The position numbers were made by a program, and so were the translations under genes. Below, piece by piece: positions 1 to 9,763 of a stretch of 32,500 bases of DNA (positions are counted from its first letter, which is position 1; the number at the start of each line of letters is the position of its first letter). This DNA is from Chromera velia (taxonomy: Eukaryota; Sar; Chromeraceae), in contig JAHBMJ010004463.1 of NCBI GenBank assembly GCA_018398765.1, forward strand, positions 2,501-35,000, read 5' to 3'. The notes below the pieces were generated by a model, which worked only from the letters and a program-made list of their open reading frames with translations, ran no database searches and had not been told where the DNA came from.

Positions 1-323
1 GTCTCCCTTTTCACAATTGACGCGCAAGCTTCCATGCATTTTCCGAAAAGGACTTCCTTCACAGGGGATTGAACAACTTCCTGTCCCAAAAGCCGGCTCA
101 AAAGACTTACGCAGACTGACCCAAATATCTTCAGGGCCTCGTAGATTTTCTTTCGAGGAATTTCGTACATGTCCCAGATCTTGAAGATGAATTCACTCGT
201 GACAAGATCGGTAGAGGGGAACAGCCTCGCGGTCGGGAGACCTACCATCTTCTTGCGTTGCAACATGACAGCTCCTTCGGCAACGGGAGCACCTCCCCTC
301 CGAGTGCGCTCGGGTGTCGCCAT
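1..323 (-). CDS. unrecognised protein, N-terminal part, runs off left edge
   Basis: An open frame of about 107 codons runs from an ATG at 323-321 to the window edge with no stop. The ATG context (AAAATGGCG) is favourable, and an in-frame TAG lies about 18 bases upstream, which supports this ATG as the start if no upstream exon exists. The N-terminus begins MATPERTRRGG; the middle is mixed hydrophobic and charged (TSEFIFKIWDMYEIPRKK) and looks like real coding sequence rather than low complexity. A GTAAGT donor-like site lies at 110-105, after the codons for GSVC, so the first exon may end at 111 and the rest may be intron. I do not recognise the family. It points away from the retroelement on its right. 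Confidence 0.42.
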   Translation of the reverse strand, partial: MATPERTRRGGAPVAEGAVMLQRKKMVGLPTARLFPSTDLVTSEFIFKIWDMYEIPRKKIYEALKIFGSVCVSLLSRLLGQEVVQSPVKEVLFGKCMEACASIVKRE

Positions 324-666
324 TTTTGGATGCGCGTTCTAACCGTTGCCTTTGCTGCGCAGCTGTCACTGCCACTCTTCTGACATAGGGTGTCGACTCG
401 ATCTGCCTCCAAGATGTCCATCATCTTGTATATTCGTACACATATATACGCGTACAAAACGAAGATCGCTTGCATGAGTCAGTCGATCTGCATGCATGCA
501 TGCATGATCGACATGCAGGCATCCGCATGCAGTGTGTCTAAAAATGTCACTTTTACACCCGGTCTCAGGTGAGTGCCTTAATCAGGTGTTCATGCAGCGG
601 TCGATATATATACTTGAAAATCACGCATGCATGCTTCGGCGCGCGAATGCGCGCGAACAAACTTCA
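324..666. other. intergenic, GCAT-rich
   Basis: No convincing coding frame. The stretch holds a (TGCA)n run at 490-505 and further GCATGC copies near 520-530 and 625-634, a short TATATA tract near 604 and a palindromic CG-rich patch near 637-656. It could include the promoter of the minus-strand gene starting at 323. Confidence 0.5.
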
Positions 667-799
667 TCGCCTCGGGGGGCAGCTCAGCTCTGCTGAGATC
701 AGCCGAGAGGCCCTGAGATCGCACGCACTCGCATAACGCATTTTTTCATTTTTGGGGGGGGGATCGGTTCTGCCTCTGTCACGGTCGGTGTCGCCCGAG
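667..799 (+). repeat. dispersed repeat, inverted partner at 28551-28690
   Basis: Reading 28551-28690 on the minus strand gives nearly the same sequence as this stretch. It starts at GCCTCGG, runs through the CAGCTCAGCTC and GAGAGGCCCTGAGATCGCAC segments and the TTTTTTCATTTTT tract, and ends at GTGTCGCCCGAG. Homology stops where the left LTR begins, so the retroelement appears to interrupt or abut this older repeat. The family is not recognised. Confidence 0.75.
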
Positions 800-1083
800 A
801 TAAGCAAAGTATAGGTCATACGGACGTATACTAGCTATAGCATCATCGAGCTCAGAATTACAGAGCCCTTTAGCTTAGACAACATACTCGTGTATAGAAA
901 GTCTGTCAGTCTAAAGGTCTGAACTGAAACCTCCTGATATCAATTTATTGATTTCAATCACTGCTAAGATAAAACGGAAATAAAATGCATGCAAAAAGAA
1001 AATGCATGGAAACGCATGCATGGCGGCGCGGGCCGATGGCGGTATCGCTGGTGGTGGCGGCGACAGACCTACATGGCTCTACT
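798..1083 (-). repeat. 3' LTR of copia-like element
   Basis: Direct repeat of 7194-7468. Shared landmarks are AGATAAGCAAAGTATA at the left end, CATACTCG, CTGAACTGAAACCTCCTGAT, ATAAAATGCATGC and CATGGCTCTACT at the right end. The ends are not the usual TG...CA. The right boundary is supported by the adjacent C-run, which on the minus strand is the G-rich end of a polypurine tract. Confidence 0.85.
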
Positions 1084-1099
1084 CCCCCCCTGAGGAAGG
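1084..1099 (-). other. polypurine tract of the retroelement
   Basis: The plus strand reads CCCCCCCTGAGGAAGG directly against the left LTR; on the coding strand this is a purine-rich run ending in seven G. Position and composition fit the plus-strand primer site of an LTR retroelement. Confidence 0.6.
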
Positions 1100-1930
1100 T
1101 AAGCAGTATGTCAACAGGGTTGCCTAAACTCATTAAGGTCAGTCGCATGCTCCAACCAACTGAGCTGATTCAAAGTTTGCTGACCATGTGTGATCAAATT
1201 TCTTGAACTTTATTAGTCCATTTGCCAACTGTTGAGTCTCTCTATCGCAGTGACGAAGCTTTACGTCCATTCTTTTTACTTCCTGAACACACCAGGCCAA
1301 AATCCCGAACAATCCCTCTTTCATCTTTACTACCCCCATTTCTATTTAACTGAGGCTTGTTGCACTATCTAAAAACAAAACAACTTTAAGTAAGGGAAAA
1401 AGGAAATGAAGAGTTTGAAGCATCAAGGGAAGATGTTTTAATCCCATTCGGATTGCAAGGAGCTCAGCTCTAGGTGCAGACAATACCTTTCTCTTCTCCT
1501 TGTAAGTCACCCAGTCAAGGACATTCAACCAACAAATCAAAGACTATGAGCCATCAGCACGCTAAAAAAGAAAAGCAAACCGAGAGGAACAGGTGGATGC
1601 ATCAAATGCTATATCTACAAACAAACGCAGTTGTGCAAAACGAAAACGAATGCGCATAAACCTGAGCCTCTTTCTCTTTGCTGCAACTAAACGCAAGACA
1701 GTGATCACTACAGTAAGATGCCTAACTGTGGGTGTGTTAGAGAACTGTGCAAGTCTGTAGACAGTAAAAGCAATGTCAAATCGTAAACAAGAGACCCACA
1801 TGGCTCTCCCTACCCACTTTCTCATCTCACCCTCAAGGCGTATGTCGATCTTGCCTGGAGAAGGAGGCAAAAAGTCTGATTCCACTAACACCCCACTTCT
1901 TTTCCCGAGAGACAAAGCCTTCAGAGTCAA
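1100..1930 (-). pseudogene. copia-type RT C-terminus and RNase H remnant
   Basis: Three minus-strand segments align in order with the end of a copia polyprotein. The first (1930-1562) has the RT thumb/connection signature RFDIAFTVYRLAQF, like the usual RPDI-type motif, followed by a weak LRLFVDIAFDA stretch. The second (1540-1346) has APRAELLAIRMGLKH, like the RNase H motif that usually reads SSxEAEYxAL, and then FLDSATSL near the catalytic Asp. The third (1339-1139) has TQQLANGLIKF, like the terminal QLADxLTK motif. The pieces lie in different frames with stops between them, so the sequence is degenerate. Confidence 0.75.
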
Positions 1931-1939
1931 CTCTATCGA

Positions 1940-2774
1940 TTAGCAGATTGCCTCATCTGTTCTGAACACATTAAAACCAACCAGCTTAACACTCTCGGAT
2001 GAAAGTAAAGTCGCGTCGTCCATTGATACGGGTCCTGTCTGTGCAATTTGTTTCAAGGTTGAAAGAGGATAAAGGGACGCACAAGTCAAATTATCAACGT
2101 AATGAGACAGCATTACCTTCAGTGATGGATGAATCATCTGCTCTGGCTAACTGAGGAACAGTCACCCCCTTGTCTATCTTTATGTGGGTACTTTCCATGA
2201 TCTTTTTCCATCCAATCTTGAAAAGAACTTGACTATCACAAAAAAAGAGACCAAAGATTCATGGTGCATCTTTTAAGCCATATGCTGCCGAACGCAAAAG
2301 ATACATAACTCCTGATTTAAACCCCCTCGCAATGGCTGCTAGAGGTAACCACTTTGGCATTCTGACTCCAATCCTCCCTACTGACTCAGGAAGGCGCTAG
2401 CAAAGGCGTAGCTGCAGAAAGGCACATGTCACATCTGCAAACGCAACTCCCCATGACTTCACCAAAGTAAAAATAAAAAGAATGTGAAGAGAGGTGACGT
2501 CTGGAGTACTAGAATATGTCTCTACGTTCCTTCTGTCGAAAAAGGAGTTGCCAGCAAGAACAAGCCTCGCTTTTACCTTTCTGCTCATGGACCCCCCCGC
2601 ACTGACTAATTTCCATGTCATCACCCACATCAAAGGGATGATTGTCAGAAGAGAAGAAACAGACATTGTCAGAAGAAGCGGCCGAAGAAGAAGAAGACTA
2701 TCCAGTTGCAGGAAGCTCCCCCCCCAATGACTGAAAAGAAACCCACTTCCTAGTCTCTCTGTCTTTCGCATCAT
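1940..2774 (-). pseudogene. copia-type reverse transcriptase remnant
   Basis: The frame at 2774-2397 carries KARLVLAGNSF, an ETYSSTPDVTS stretch and ADVTCAFLQ, matching the copia KARLVARGF, ETFSPV and DVKTAFL motifs in the right order and spacing. The frame at 2137-1940 carries SHYVDNLTCAS where the catalytic YVDD box belongs; the second catalytic Asp is Asn. Sequence between the two parts is poorly conserved and interrupted. An enzyme with this box would not be expected to work. Confidence 0.78.
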
Positions 2775-3867
2775 TGAACTTTCCGTCTTTCACTTCTTTC
2801 CATTCGGCTTTCTTGTGGGTCTTTCCCACCTCACTCTCTACTGTGAGACAGTCTGGCTTGCTGTCTACCTTCTAATACTTTTCTGCCGCCTCAGTGTCAT
2901 ATCCTCTACATTTAAAAGAAAACAAACGAGCAGAACAAATAGAAGAAAAATCACATGAGGGAGAGAAAGAAGAAGTAGAAATAAAATTGACTCCCTCCCC
3001 CTGAGCTGCCCCCCCGTCGTCTCCCTATCCGCCCTCTCCACCTGGCTGAGCTCCATTCAAAACATTCAAAATGTTTTGTGGAACCTTTTCCTCCCTCCCC
3101 ACCTTCTGAACGTTAAAGACGTTGGAGATTCTGTTCCCTGCCACCCTTTGCGTATTGCAAGTATCATCAAGACCCAAAGAACGGTTGAAAACGAGTTCCT
3201 CTTCACCAACAGAAAGTGATGAGACAAGAATTTGACCTGTTGGAGTGAGTTGACCCCACTCCACAGGACGGAGACGGCCAGAAACCGAGACGAGTGCGCA
3301 TCGCCCCCTCAGCCCCCCCACTGCTACAACAGGGGCTGCAAGGGCGACTAAAACCAGAGGAACAACCCCGTCCCCCTCCCTAACCCCCCCTCCATCTTCT
3401 TCTCCTTCATTCACTTACCCATCCCCGCCTTCCTCTCTCTGTTCGTCAGATGAAAGATCAGAGGGAGGAAGATGAACGCGTGAATACGAAGAACTTCAAG
3501 AAGTGGAAGAAGAATTGGAAGAAGAAGGAATGTGACGATACATGATGAAAGAAAACAAACCCGAAAGTTGAAAAACTCCTGGATCGGCATACTCAACGTC
3601 TTTCCAAGAAACAACCAATGCTTTCACCCAGCGGAATCAGACAGCGCACCGCTAAAAAACCATACACTCTGACTGGGTGAGTCCGTAGGCAAAAACGCCA
3701 AACGAGCCTCGGGGATGTGCTGTCTTATTCTTTCTTTCTCCCCCCCAACTGATTGGGTCCCCCGGCATGAAGGATGCATCAGGAATCTCACTAGTGGCAG
3801 CAAAGATGGGAGAGGACCCCCGAGACGTGGCTGTTTGATTATATGCATACTCAACATACAGAGGAAG
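2775..3867 (-). pseudogene. retroelement linker between integrase and RT
   Basis: Broken minus-strand frames between the integrase core and the RT. The segment at 3857-3624 (including PEARLAFLPTDSPSQ) sits where copia elements have the post-integrase region that follows the core. The segment at 3414-3025 is acidic and Gly/Val-rich with no clear domain. Placement rests on order more than on motifs. Confidence 0.45.
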
Positions 3868-4722
3868 CTAGAGAGGAAGAAAACAAAGCCATTTTAGTGG
3901 AAAACCAAATATTGCAATCAGTGACTGAATTCCGTCCCTTAACGTTCTGTACCATCTTTCACAGGGACCCCGAGAAGAATCAGGGACAAAAGGGTCCACA
4001 ACTGTACCTGCGGCATTGAGAACTTTACGTACAAGTCCTTTGGTCAGTCCTTTCTCCCCATCGCACCTGAAACGTTTTGGTGCCCCATACTGATGGATCC
4101 ATTCATTTGTGTGCGGAACAAGATCTCTCCCCCCCTTTGAACCCACCATACGACAAAGCACGAGACTTGTGTGGGCATCAATCTGAAAAAAACAAACCCA
4201 AGACAAAAAAAAAGAGAGTTTGAATGCAAGATCGAGTTCGGATAAAAAGCAAAGATCCCCCCAAACCTCATCAAGGAACAAGCGGGGCCTCGAGAGGTAG
4301 TCAGCGTCCCTGGTCCTCCATTTATGGTTGACCGTGTGAGCCCGCTGACAGGAACCATACCAAGGGAGGGAAGCATTCAATCGAGACATCAGAACAGAAA
4401 GAAAAGAAGTATTCCATTACTCTTTCCAAGTGTTAACCAATCTCCTCATACCGGCATGCCCGTGACGGAAATGCTGAAGAAGGATTGAAAAACGAATAGA
4501 AAGAGGAACGAGAGTTATATCACGCAGAAACGGACCGAGTAAAGAGAACTCATCAGTGGTACCCTGCACTCTATTTATTCGGACGCGCTCGCTACGTGGA
4601 GAGGAGATCTGACAACAAAGAAGAAAGAAGAAGGGAAAGTAAATAAAGAAAAGGAACGTATCAATGCATGGTATGCATTTGATGCGCCCTAAAGTGTATG
4701 TACCTACCCCCATTTCCCCCAA
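3868..4722 (-). pseudogene. copia-type integrase remnant
   Basis: The upstream part (near 4470-4417) ends in HFRHGHAGMRRLVNTW, like the His-His part of the integrase zinc-binding domain, and then meets a TAA. The core frame (4389-3868) has HQYGAPKRFRCDGEKG followed by SSRGPCERWYRTLRDG: the second catalytic Asp and the Glu with 33 residues between them, close to the DX35E spacing. The first catalytic Asp could be in VWGDLC or in DADYLSRP, depending on whether a pyrimidine-rich 84-base in-frame stretch (4183-4266) is an intron. Only one Cys of the zinc pair is obvious. Non-functional because of the stop and frame breaks. Confidence 0.75.
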
Positions 4723-5944
4723 CCCCTGTCGAGAGAGAGAACAGAAGTAATCACACGGAGGACATAACCATCTGCACCGAGAGACACCATTTACACCCTA
4801 CCTACCCCCTTCGTGATAAGAATGGTGGAGTACCTCCACGCAGCATTCTGGGGGGACTGTGTGAGGCGGACCTACATCACCTCCCCGGTGGCGGTCGGAA
4901 GAGCAGCTCTCCCTGAGAAACGATCGACATGGGGAGTTGAAGAAAGAACATCTGTTACTCCTGGATGGTCGGTCAAATTTTCCCTAGGGGGGGGCACTTC
5001 AGCCGGTTATACCATAGTTACTGACCCTATACCCCCTCCCTACAACATGTGACATCTAACCATCAGTCAAAAGTGGTGCCAATCGATTAGTTACGTTTAA
5101 TTACTCATAAAACTGGCTTCAAGATTGTTAAAAAATTTAGTTTATGGTCAAAAATGATGAAAAATGATGTGTCACACTCATTTTGTCCCTGAACCCCCCA
5201 TAACCGGGTAACCCGTAACCTTTTTTGACCCCCCTCAAAAATGAAGTAACCTCCCTTAAGAAGCATTCAAACGTGTTCTAAACATCATTTTGAATGTTTT
5301 TAAAAGTTGAAAATTTGGTTGGTTACTGAGGTTAAAATCGGTCAAAATGTTTGTAACCGGGTAACCTGTAACCTCTTTATGTAACAAAGATAAAAGAGGG
5401 GTAACCCAAAGTAACCACGTAGCCTATACTTCAAAAACATCAGATTTTGATGTAACTAGACCAGGCGGAGCTCCAGATTGCCGGACTGGCTCGCAAAATT
5501 CTGTTTTTGTTCATATTTTATGTCATTTTGGGCTTAAAATCTACCGTAACCTTCCAGAGTGCCCCCCCCTAGAATTTTCCATAATAGGCATAACTGCTCT
5601 CCCCCCGCTGAAGAGAGGAATTTCTAACAAAACCAAACTCTCTCAGTCGTGACTGTCCCCCCCCCCTCTCACTTGCCAAATGCTTCTGAGTATCGAGAGA
5701 CATAAGGCTATCGTTTGATGATGTACGGCGATACCACCGACAAGGGAAGCAGGGTGAAGGTACACTCCATATCCATACGGAGGGGGACGACTGACTTCGG
5801 AACAGGACGAGAGACGATTAGTGCAGGAGACAAGTCAGAAGCCATACAGGCATACTCATAACTCCCGTTCACTCCCTCTCTATTCTCGTGATCTGTTACG
5901 ATTGCTCCTGTGAATCTGCGGATAAAGTCTTCAAGACTTTCCTC
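4723..5944. other. retroelement interior with no clear coding, GTAACC-rich
   Basis: This is where a protease would be expected between gag and integrase, but I find no DTGA-like motif and no long frame. At 5200-5560 the sequence turns AT-rich and carries many copies of GTAACC or GGTTAC, for example the paired clusters at 5201-5220, 5352-5372 and 5398-5424. It may be a later insertion or a decayed region. Confidence 0.45.
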
Positions 5945-7000
5945 TTAACCGGGCTGGCTGTTCTCACCTTTATTCTCCATAGCCAATTTGGCTCTCTCTC
6001 TACGTAGACCTTGTGATGCCTGCTGTCTGTCTCTGTTGTACACCCCCTTCTGCTTTTCTTTTCTTACTTTCTGCAGGAAGGCCTGCGCGAGGGCATATGC
6101 CATTTTGTCTATTGGGGGTGGCGGGGGGGTGTTTTGTCTCTGCCCCCCCCCACTGCTGGAGGATGACCTTTCCTGCCCTCTCTGCCCATTTTCCTTTCCT
6201 TTCTTGTCACCTTTCTTCTTCACCCACCTCTCATACTTCCCCATCACTCCCCTCAGTTGAGCCACTGTCAGCCACTGTCTCTTCAGAAATATCAGGGAAA
6301 CAGTGTTCTTCTGCGAGGGATTCAAGGGCACACACTGACTCTGCGAGGGCATCTTGAAGAAGTGTGTCCCGCCCCCGTTTTCTTTGGATCTTGAGTTGGA
6401 GACGGCAAGTGGAATCACAGATTCAACTTTGAATTCTTTACTCTGCTTCCCATCTGACACCTTCAAGACCCCTCGGAGGACGGAAGGAACCCATTTCTTC
6501 CTATTGATGCCTTGGCTCTCTATGTCTGTCCTAGAATACAACTCGGAAAAGAAGGACTTCTGACGGATGAGTGAGGATTTAATAGGTGCTGAGCGGTTGC
6601 CTTGTTCTGCTACTGCTTGGTTGCCCCACAGAGGGGCGATTCTCTTCACTTCTTCTGGGACACAGTACCAAAAGAGAATCCCTGCCAACCTATCTCCAAT
6701 ATCCACCCCAAGTTTCTTTATCTCTGCGTACACAAGCGAGAAACACTCTAATGACTCTTGAAGAGACAAAGACGCGATGGAGACGAAACAAAACATGAAA
6801 AAGAGAGAGCAAAAGAGAAGGTAAATCATGAAGTCTTCATCCACCTGCAGATCAAGGTTCTTGATCAGCTCTGCGTACGTTGTCTTCACCCAATCTCAAA
6901 ACTTTTTCTCATACTCGGCATCTGTGTCAGCCCCCCTTTAAGGGACAGTATAACCGCTTTCACTCTGAATCGATTGGACAAGGGAAAGGATCGATTCGTC
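5945..7000 (-). pseudogene. gag-like region of copia element
   Basis: The 314-codon minus-strand frame (6889-5945) has a helical N-terminal half (TTYAELIKNLDL, then VYAEIKKLGVDIGDRLAG, then VPEEVKRIAPLW) like a capsid domain. Its C-terminal part is basic and Gln/Ser/Pro-rich (KKKGDKKGKENGQRGQ, a serine run, a six-proline run), like a nucleocapsid tail, but with no CCHC knuckle. The frame extends upstream to a segment including AEYEKKF, then hits an in-frame TGA and, further up, a TAA, so the start is lost. A pyrimidine-rich in-frame stretch (about 6770-6830) interrupts the helical region. Assignment rests on position and composition. Confidence 0.55.
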
Positions 7001-7193
7001 AGACTCAGGGCACATGATCATCAAAGAATCTCCAAGGAGTTGGAGACCTTTAACAAATGCAGTACCGCCCGCCCAGATGGAGACAGCTTCTCCATATTTC
7101 TGAGGGGTAGAGAATTCCGAACGAGCCGGAGGATAGTCAGATGACCTCTGGATATGACAATAGATCGAAACAGCAAATGAGGCTATTAACCGC

Positions 7194-7468
7194 AGATAAG
7201 CAAAGTATAAGTCATATGGACGTATACTAGCTATGCCATCATCAAGCTCAGGATCACAAAGCCCTTTTACTTGGATAACATACTCGTATATAGAAAGTTT
7301 GTCAGTCTAAAAGTCTGAACTGAAACCTCCTGATGTCGATTTATCAATCTCAATCACCGCCAAGATGAAATAGAAATAAAATGCATGCAGAAATACACGG
7401 CGGCGCGGTGGCACGGGCCGATGGCAGCGTTGCTTGCGGTGGCGGTGACAGACCCACATGGCTCTACT
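7194..7468 (-). repeat. 5' LTR of copia-like element
   Basis: Direct repeat of 798-1083 with the same landmarks. Transcription of the element would start here and run leftward. The sequence just inside it (GCGGTTAATAGCC on the coding strand) shows no obvious match to a tRNA 3' end. Confidence 0.85.
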
Positions 7469-7754
7469 GTTTTCTCCATATTTTCTTTCCGTTTCTTTCT
7501 ATTTTTTCTTTCTTACTTTCTTTTTTCCCTCCGCTTTCGTCCTTCCTTCCATGTCTCTCTCTCTTCCCCTCTCTATTTTTCTTTTTCACCACCTCTCTTT
7601 GCCCGCCCTTCCCCTGCTTTCTGTGTTGCTTTCCTTCTTTTTTTCCTTCTCTCCCCCTTTCTTTCCTTCCTTTTTCTTCTGTGTTTCTTTCCTTCCTCCC
7701 TTCCTTCGTTCTTTTGTTCTTTCCTTTCTCTTTGTCTTTCTTTCTCCTAGTCTT

Positions 7755-7801
<47 letters not shown>

Positions 7802-7802
7802 T

Positions 7803-7876
<74 letters not shown>

Positions 7877-8033
7877 TTTTTCTTTCTTTCTTCCTTCTTT
7901 CCTTTCTTTCTTTCTTTCTTTCGTTCGTTTGTTCGTTCATTCGTTCTTTTCTTCCTTTCTTCCTTCTTTCCTTCCTCACTTCCTTTCTTCCTTCTTTCTT
8001 TTCTCTGCTTTGTTCTTTGAATCGTTCCTCTCT
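7469..8033 (+). repeat. polypyrimidine microsatellite, CT and CTTT repeats
   Basis: About 565 bases almost purely C and T on the plus strand. The core is (CT)n at about 7757-7843 and (CTTT)n at about 7843-7922, fading into CTTC/CGTT variants to the right. It gives long stop-free frames on both strands that are not genes. It begins exactly at the outer edge of the right LTR. Confidence 0.95.
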
Positions 8034-8076
8034 CGTTCGTTCGTTTGTCAACTCTGCCATGCCGTAGTAAGCCCAC

Positions 8077-8339
8077 CTTGGAATCTGGTAGATAACAATC
8101 TTGCCTTCCTTTAAGCCGATTGCCAGGAGCTTCGTTTGCATGCGTCTAAAATAGACGTATGTGACTGCGCTTGAATGGCTGATCATTTCTACGTACTGAA
8201 CCATCTCAAGCCCCCCACTGCCCTTCCCTGGTGTCTTCACCCACGCGCTCTCTGTCCCTCTCACGGATGGTCGCAAGAGGTTCTTGACGATCTTCTCTTC
8301 TAGAAGCTTCTCCCCCCCTCTAGTGGCTCTCTGGTGTGA
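8077..8339 (-). CDS. candidate internal exon, WD40-like segment
   Basis: An open minus-strand frame starts after a CTGCAG acceptor (8345-8340) and ends at an AAG|GTGGGC donor (8077/8076). It encodes a basic helical part (GGEKLLEEKIVKNLLRPSVRG) and then a segment ending SSAVTYVYFRRMQTKLLAIGL and KEGKIVIYQI. The spacing His-Ser-Ser-Ala-Val ... Leu-Leu-Ala-Ile-Gly ... Gly-Lys-Ile-Val-Ile-Tyr is that of one WD40 blade, though a single blade is weak evidence. An in-frame TAG lies just upstream of the acceptor, so the exon cannot extend far. The next exon would lie beyond the microsatellite or the retroelement. It may belong with the blocks at 8716-10297. Confidence 0.4.
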
Positions 8340-8715
8340 CTGCAGTCCTCCGGCGTGGGCGAACTCATGCTACGGTACATACCCATACTTGTTTTTTTGA
8401 TGAAAACACCACCAAGAGACCTTTAGTTGCACCTGCGAGGGATTTGTGACATAAGCGTAACACAAATTATTTTCTGTAAGTGCTGCTAAGTATCTTCAAA
8501 AGCTCTGGAGAGGCTTATGAAAAAAGGAGACTATTTGGGTAAGGTCAAATTATTCACGAATCCCAGCAATTAAAAAGCAGCGTAATGACGAACAACACTT
8601 TCAGCAGCAAGCGAGACTCTGCTTACAGAAACGTAGAATGATCTAACAGCAGATGGAGAAGGAAGGGGGAGAATTGAGGCAAGGGGTGGGTGGGTAAGAG
8701 CGATTGACACACAGA

Positions 8716-8929
8716 TCAGTAAAAACGGGGCAAGGTACGAACTTGACCGTCTGCTGAAAGAACTGCTGCACCGACTGACTTGTCCGCTTCCCTCCGAAGA
8801 TTGATTCGGCAAGTCGAAACACATGACTCAGCATGAGCCTCCCACTCGCTCCTCTTGAACTCTACTATCTCTCCCTTCTCAAAACTGCACCCCGGACAGA
8901 CCATCACATAATTGTTTAGGTCTGCATTA
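8716..8929 (-). CDS. candidate exon, C2HC zinc-finger-like
   Basis: After a good acceptor (pyrimidine-rich CTTGCCTGTCGCTCTATCCTCAG, ending at 8930) the minus strand encodes MVCPGCSFEKG followed by EWEAHAESCVSTC. The Cys-x2-Cys, 19 residues, His-x3-Cys spacing could bind zinc. The remainder is charged (RINLRREADK) and the frame stops at 8716, or is spliced earlier. No family can be named from this alone. It lies between the WD40-like exon at 8077-8339 and the frames at 9205-10297, all on the same strand. Confidence 0.4.
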
Positions 8930-9204
8930 CTGAGGATAGAGCGACAGGCAAGCCCCCCTCCTCAGGAGACGTTGTCCACAGTTGGGCCGCTAGAGGTGCT
9001 GATGTCCAACTGTGAATGCCGAGCTCAAGATCCCAAATGGCTGCCCCTCTTGTAAAGCCGCAGCATCCGACCAAGAACCCCCGAGAGGGGGGGGGGGAGA
9101 CGGGCCGAAACTAGCTGATCGGCATCGGCTGGTCCTTTTTTACACGACCAAAAAAATCATCCTGATTCTTTTGATAGGCCCCGAAAGTAGTCAGGTCCTT
9201 CTTT

Positions 9205-9763
9205 TCAAGGAGGTAAGATGGAGGGGATAGAGGGTATACAGGCTTTCGGTGCTGATCTTTGGGACTCTCTCCAACTATGCAGCAAGGGCATGGCCCAAGG
9301 GAACGATCGGGGAAGGAAACCACAAGTGACTGCCCCGTCTCTCCATATCCATCCTGCCTCTGTCCATCTTTCAGAACTGATATACTGAAAATCATACTCC
9401 AGACAAACGAAGCATGCCACCTCAATCAGATTTGTATACTGTCCACAACTTACGGCAGTCCCTTCTGTGGGATGGTGGGGGGGGAAGAAAGAGCAGGAAC
9501 GCCCCCAGAAATTGTTCTTGAATGGGCTGTTGTGGGAAATTTGCGAGAGAAGTCCACGCTGTGGAGGGGCATCTGTGCTAGGCCTCACAAGAATTTGCTG
9601 ACGCCATTTTCGGCTGACGGCTATCAAACCACAGGCATCAGGGCAGCCCGGTAGCGGGACCACTCCCCGTAAAATGAGAATATAAATGCGGTCCTCCAAA
9701 ATCATTTTCTCCTTATCAGTACAGAATAGATCGAAGTCAGTCTTGAACAGCAGAGTGAGTCTG
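9205..9763 (-). CDS. candidate coding block following a frame break
   Basis: A minus-strand frame opens right after a TGA near 9765 and reads DRLTLLFKTDFDLFCTDKEK and then MILEDRIYILILRGVVPL. It stays open for about 185 codons to 9205. The first third looks like genuine protein; the rest is Cys/Trp-rich and less convincing, and a GTAAGT donor-like site at 9454-9449 may end the exon. A third-frame ORF at 9425-9111 with GPCPCCIVGESPKDQH could be the continuation. It is one base out of frame with the ORF at 9737-10297, so either a short intron or a frameshift separates them. Confidence 0.33.

Larger units (their letters stand above)
798..7468 (-). mobile_element. decayed Ty1/copia-type LTR retrotransposon
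   Basis: Two direct repeats of about 280 bases (798-1083 and 7194-7468) bracket a 6.1-kb interior. On the minus strand the interior reads gag-like, then integrase, then reverse transcriptase, then RNase H. Integrase ahead of reverse transcriptase is the copia order (gypsy elements have it last). A G-run preceded by purines sits at the inner edge of the left LTR, as a polypurine tract should. The two LTRs differ at roughly one position in eight by eye, so the insertion is old. The frames carry stops and shifts, the RT motif is YVDN, and no clear protease or primer-binding site is visible. No target duplication could be matched at the outer edges. It is most likely a dead copy. Confidence 0.85.

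Noticed and set aside
7381..8276. Long ORFs on both strands, up to 270 codons, with Phe/Leu/Ser or Lys/Arg/Glu repeats
   Set aside because: They are translations of the CT/CTTT microsatellite, which lacks stops in every frame. Only the part at 8077-8339 has independent support.
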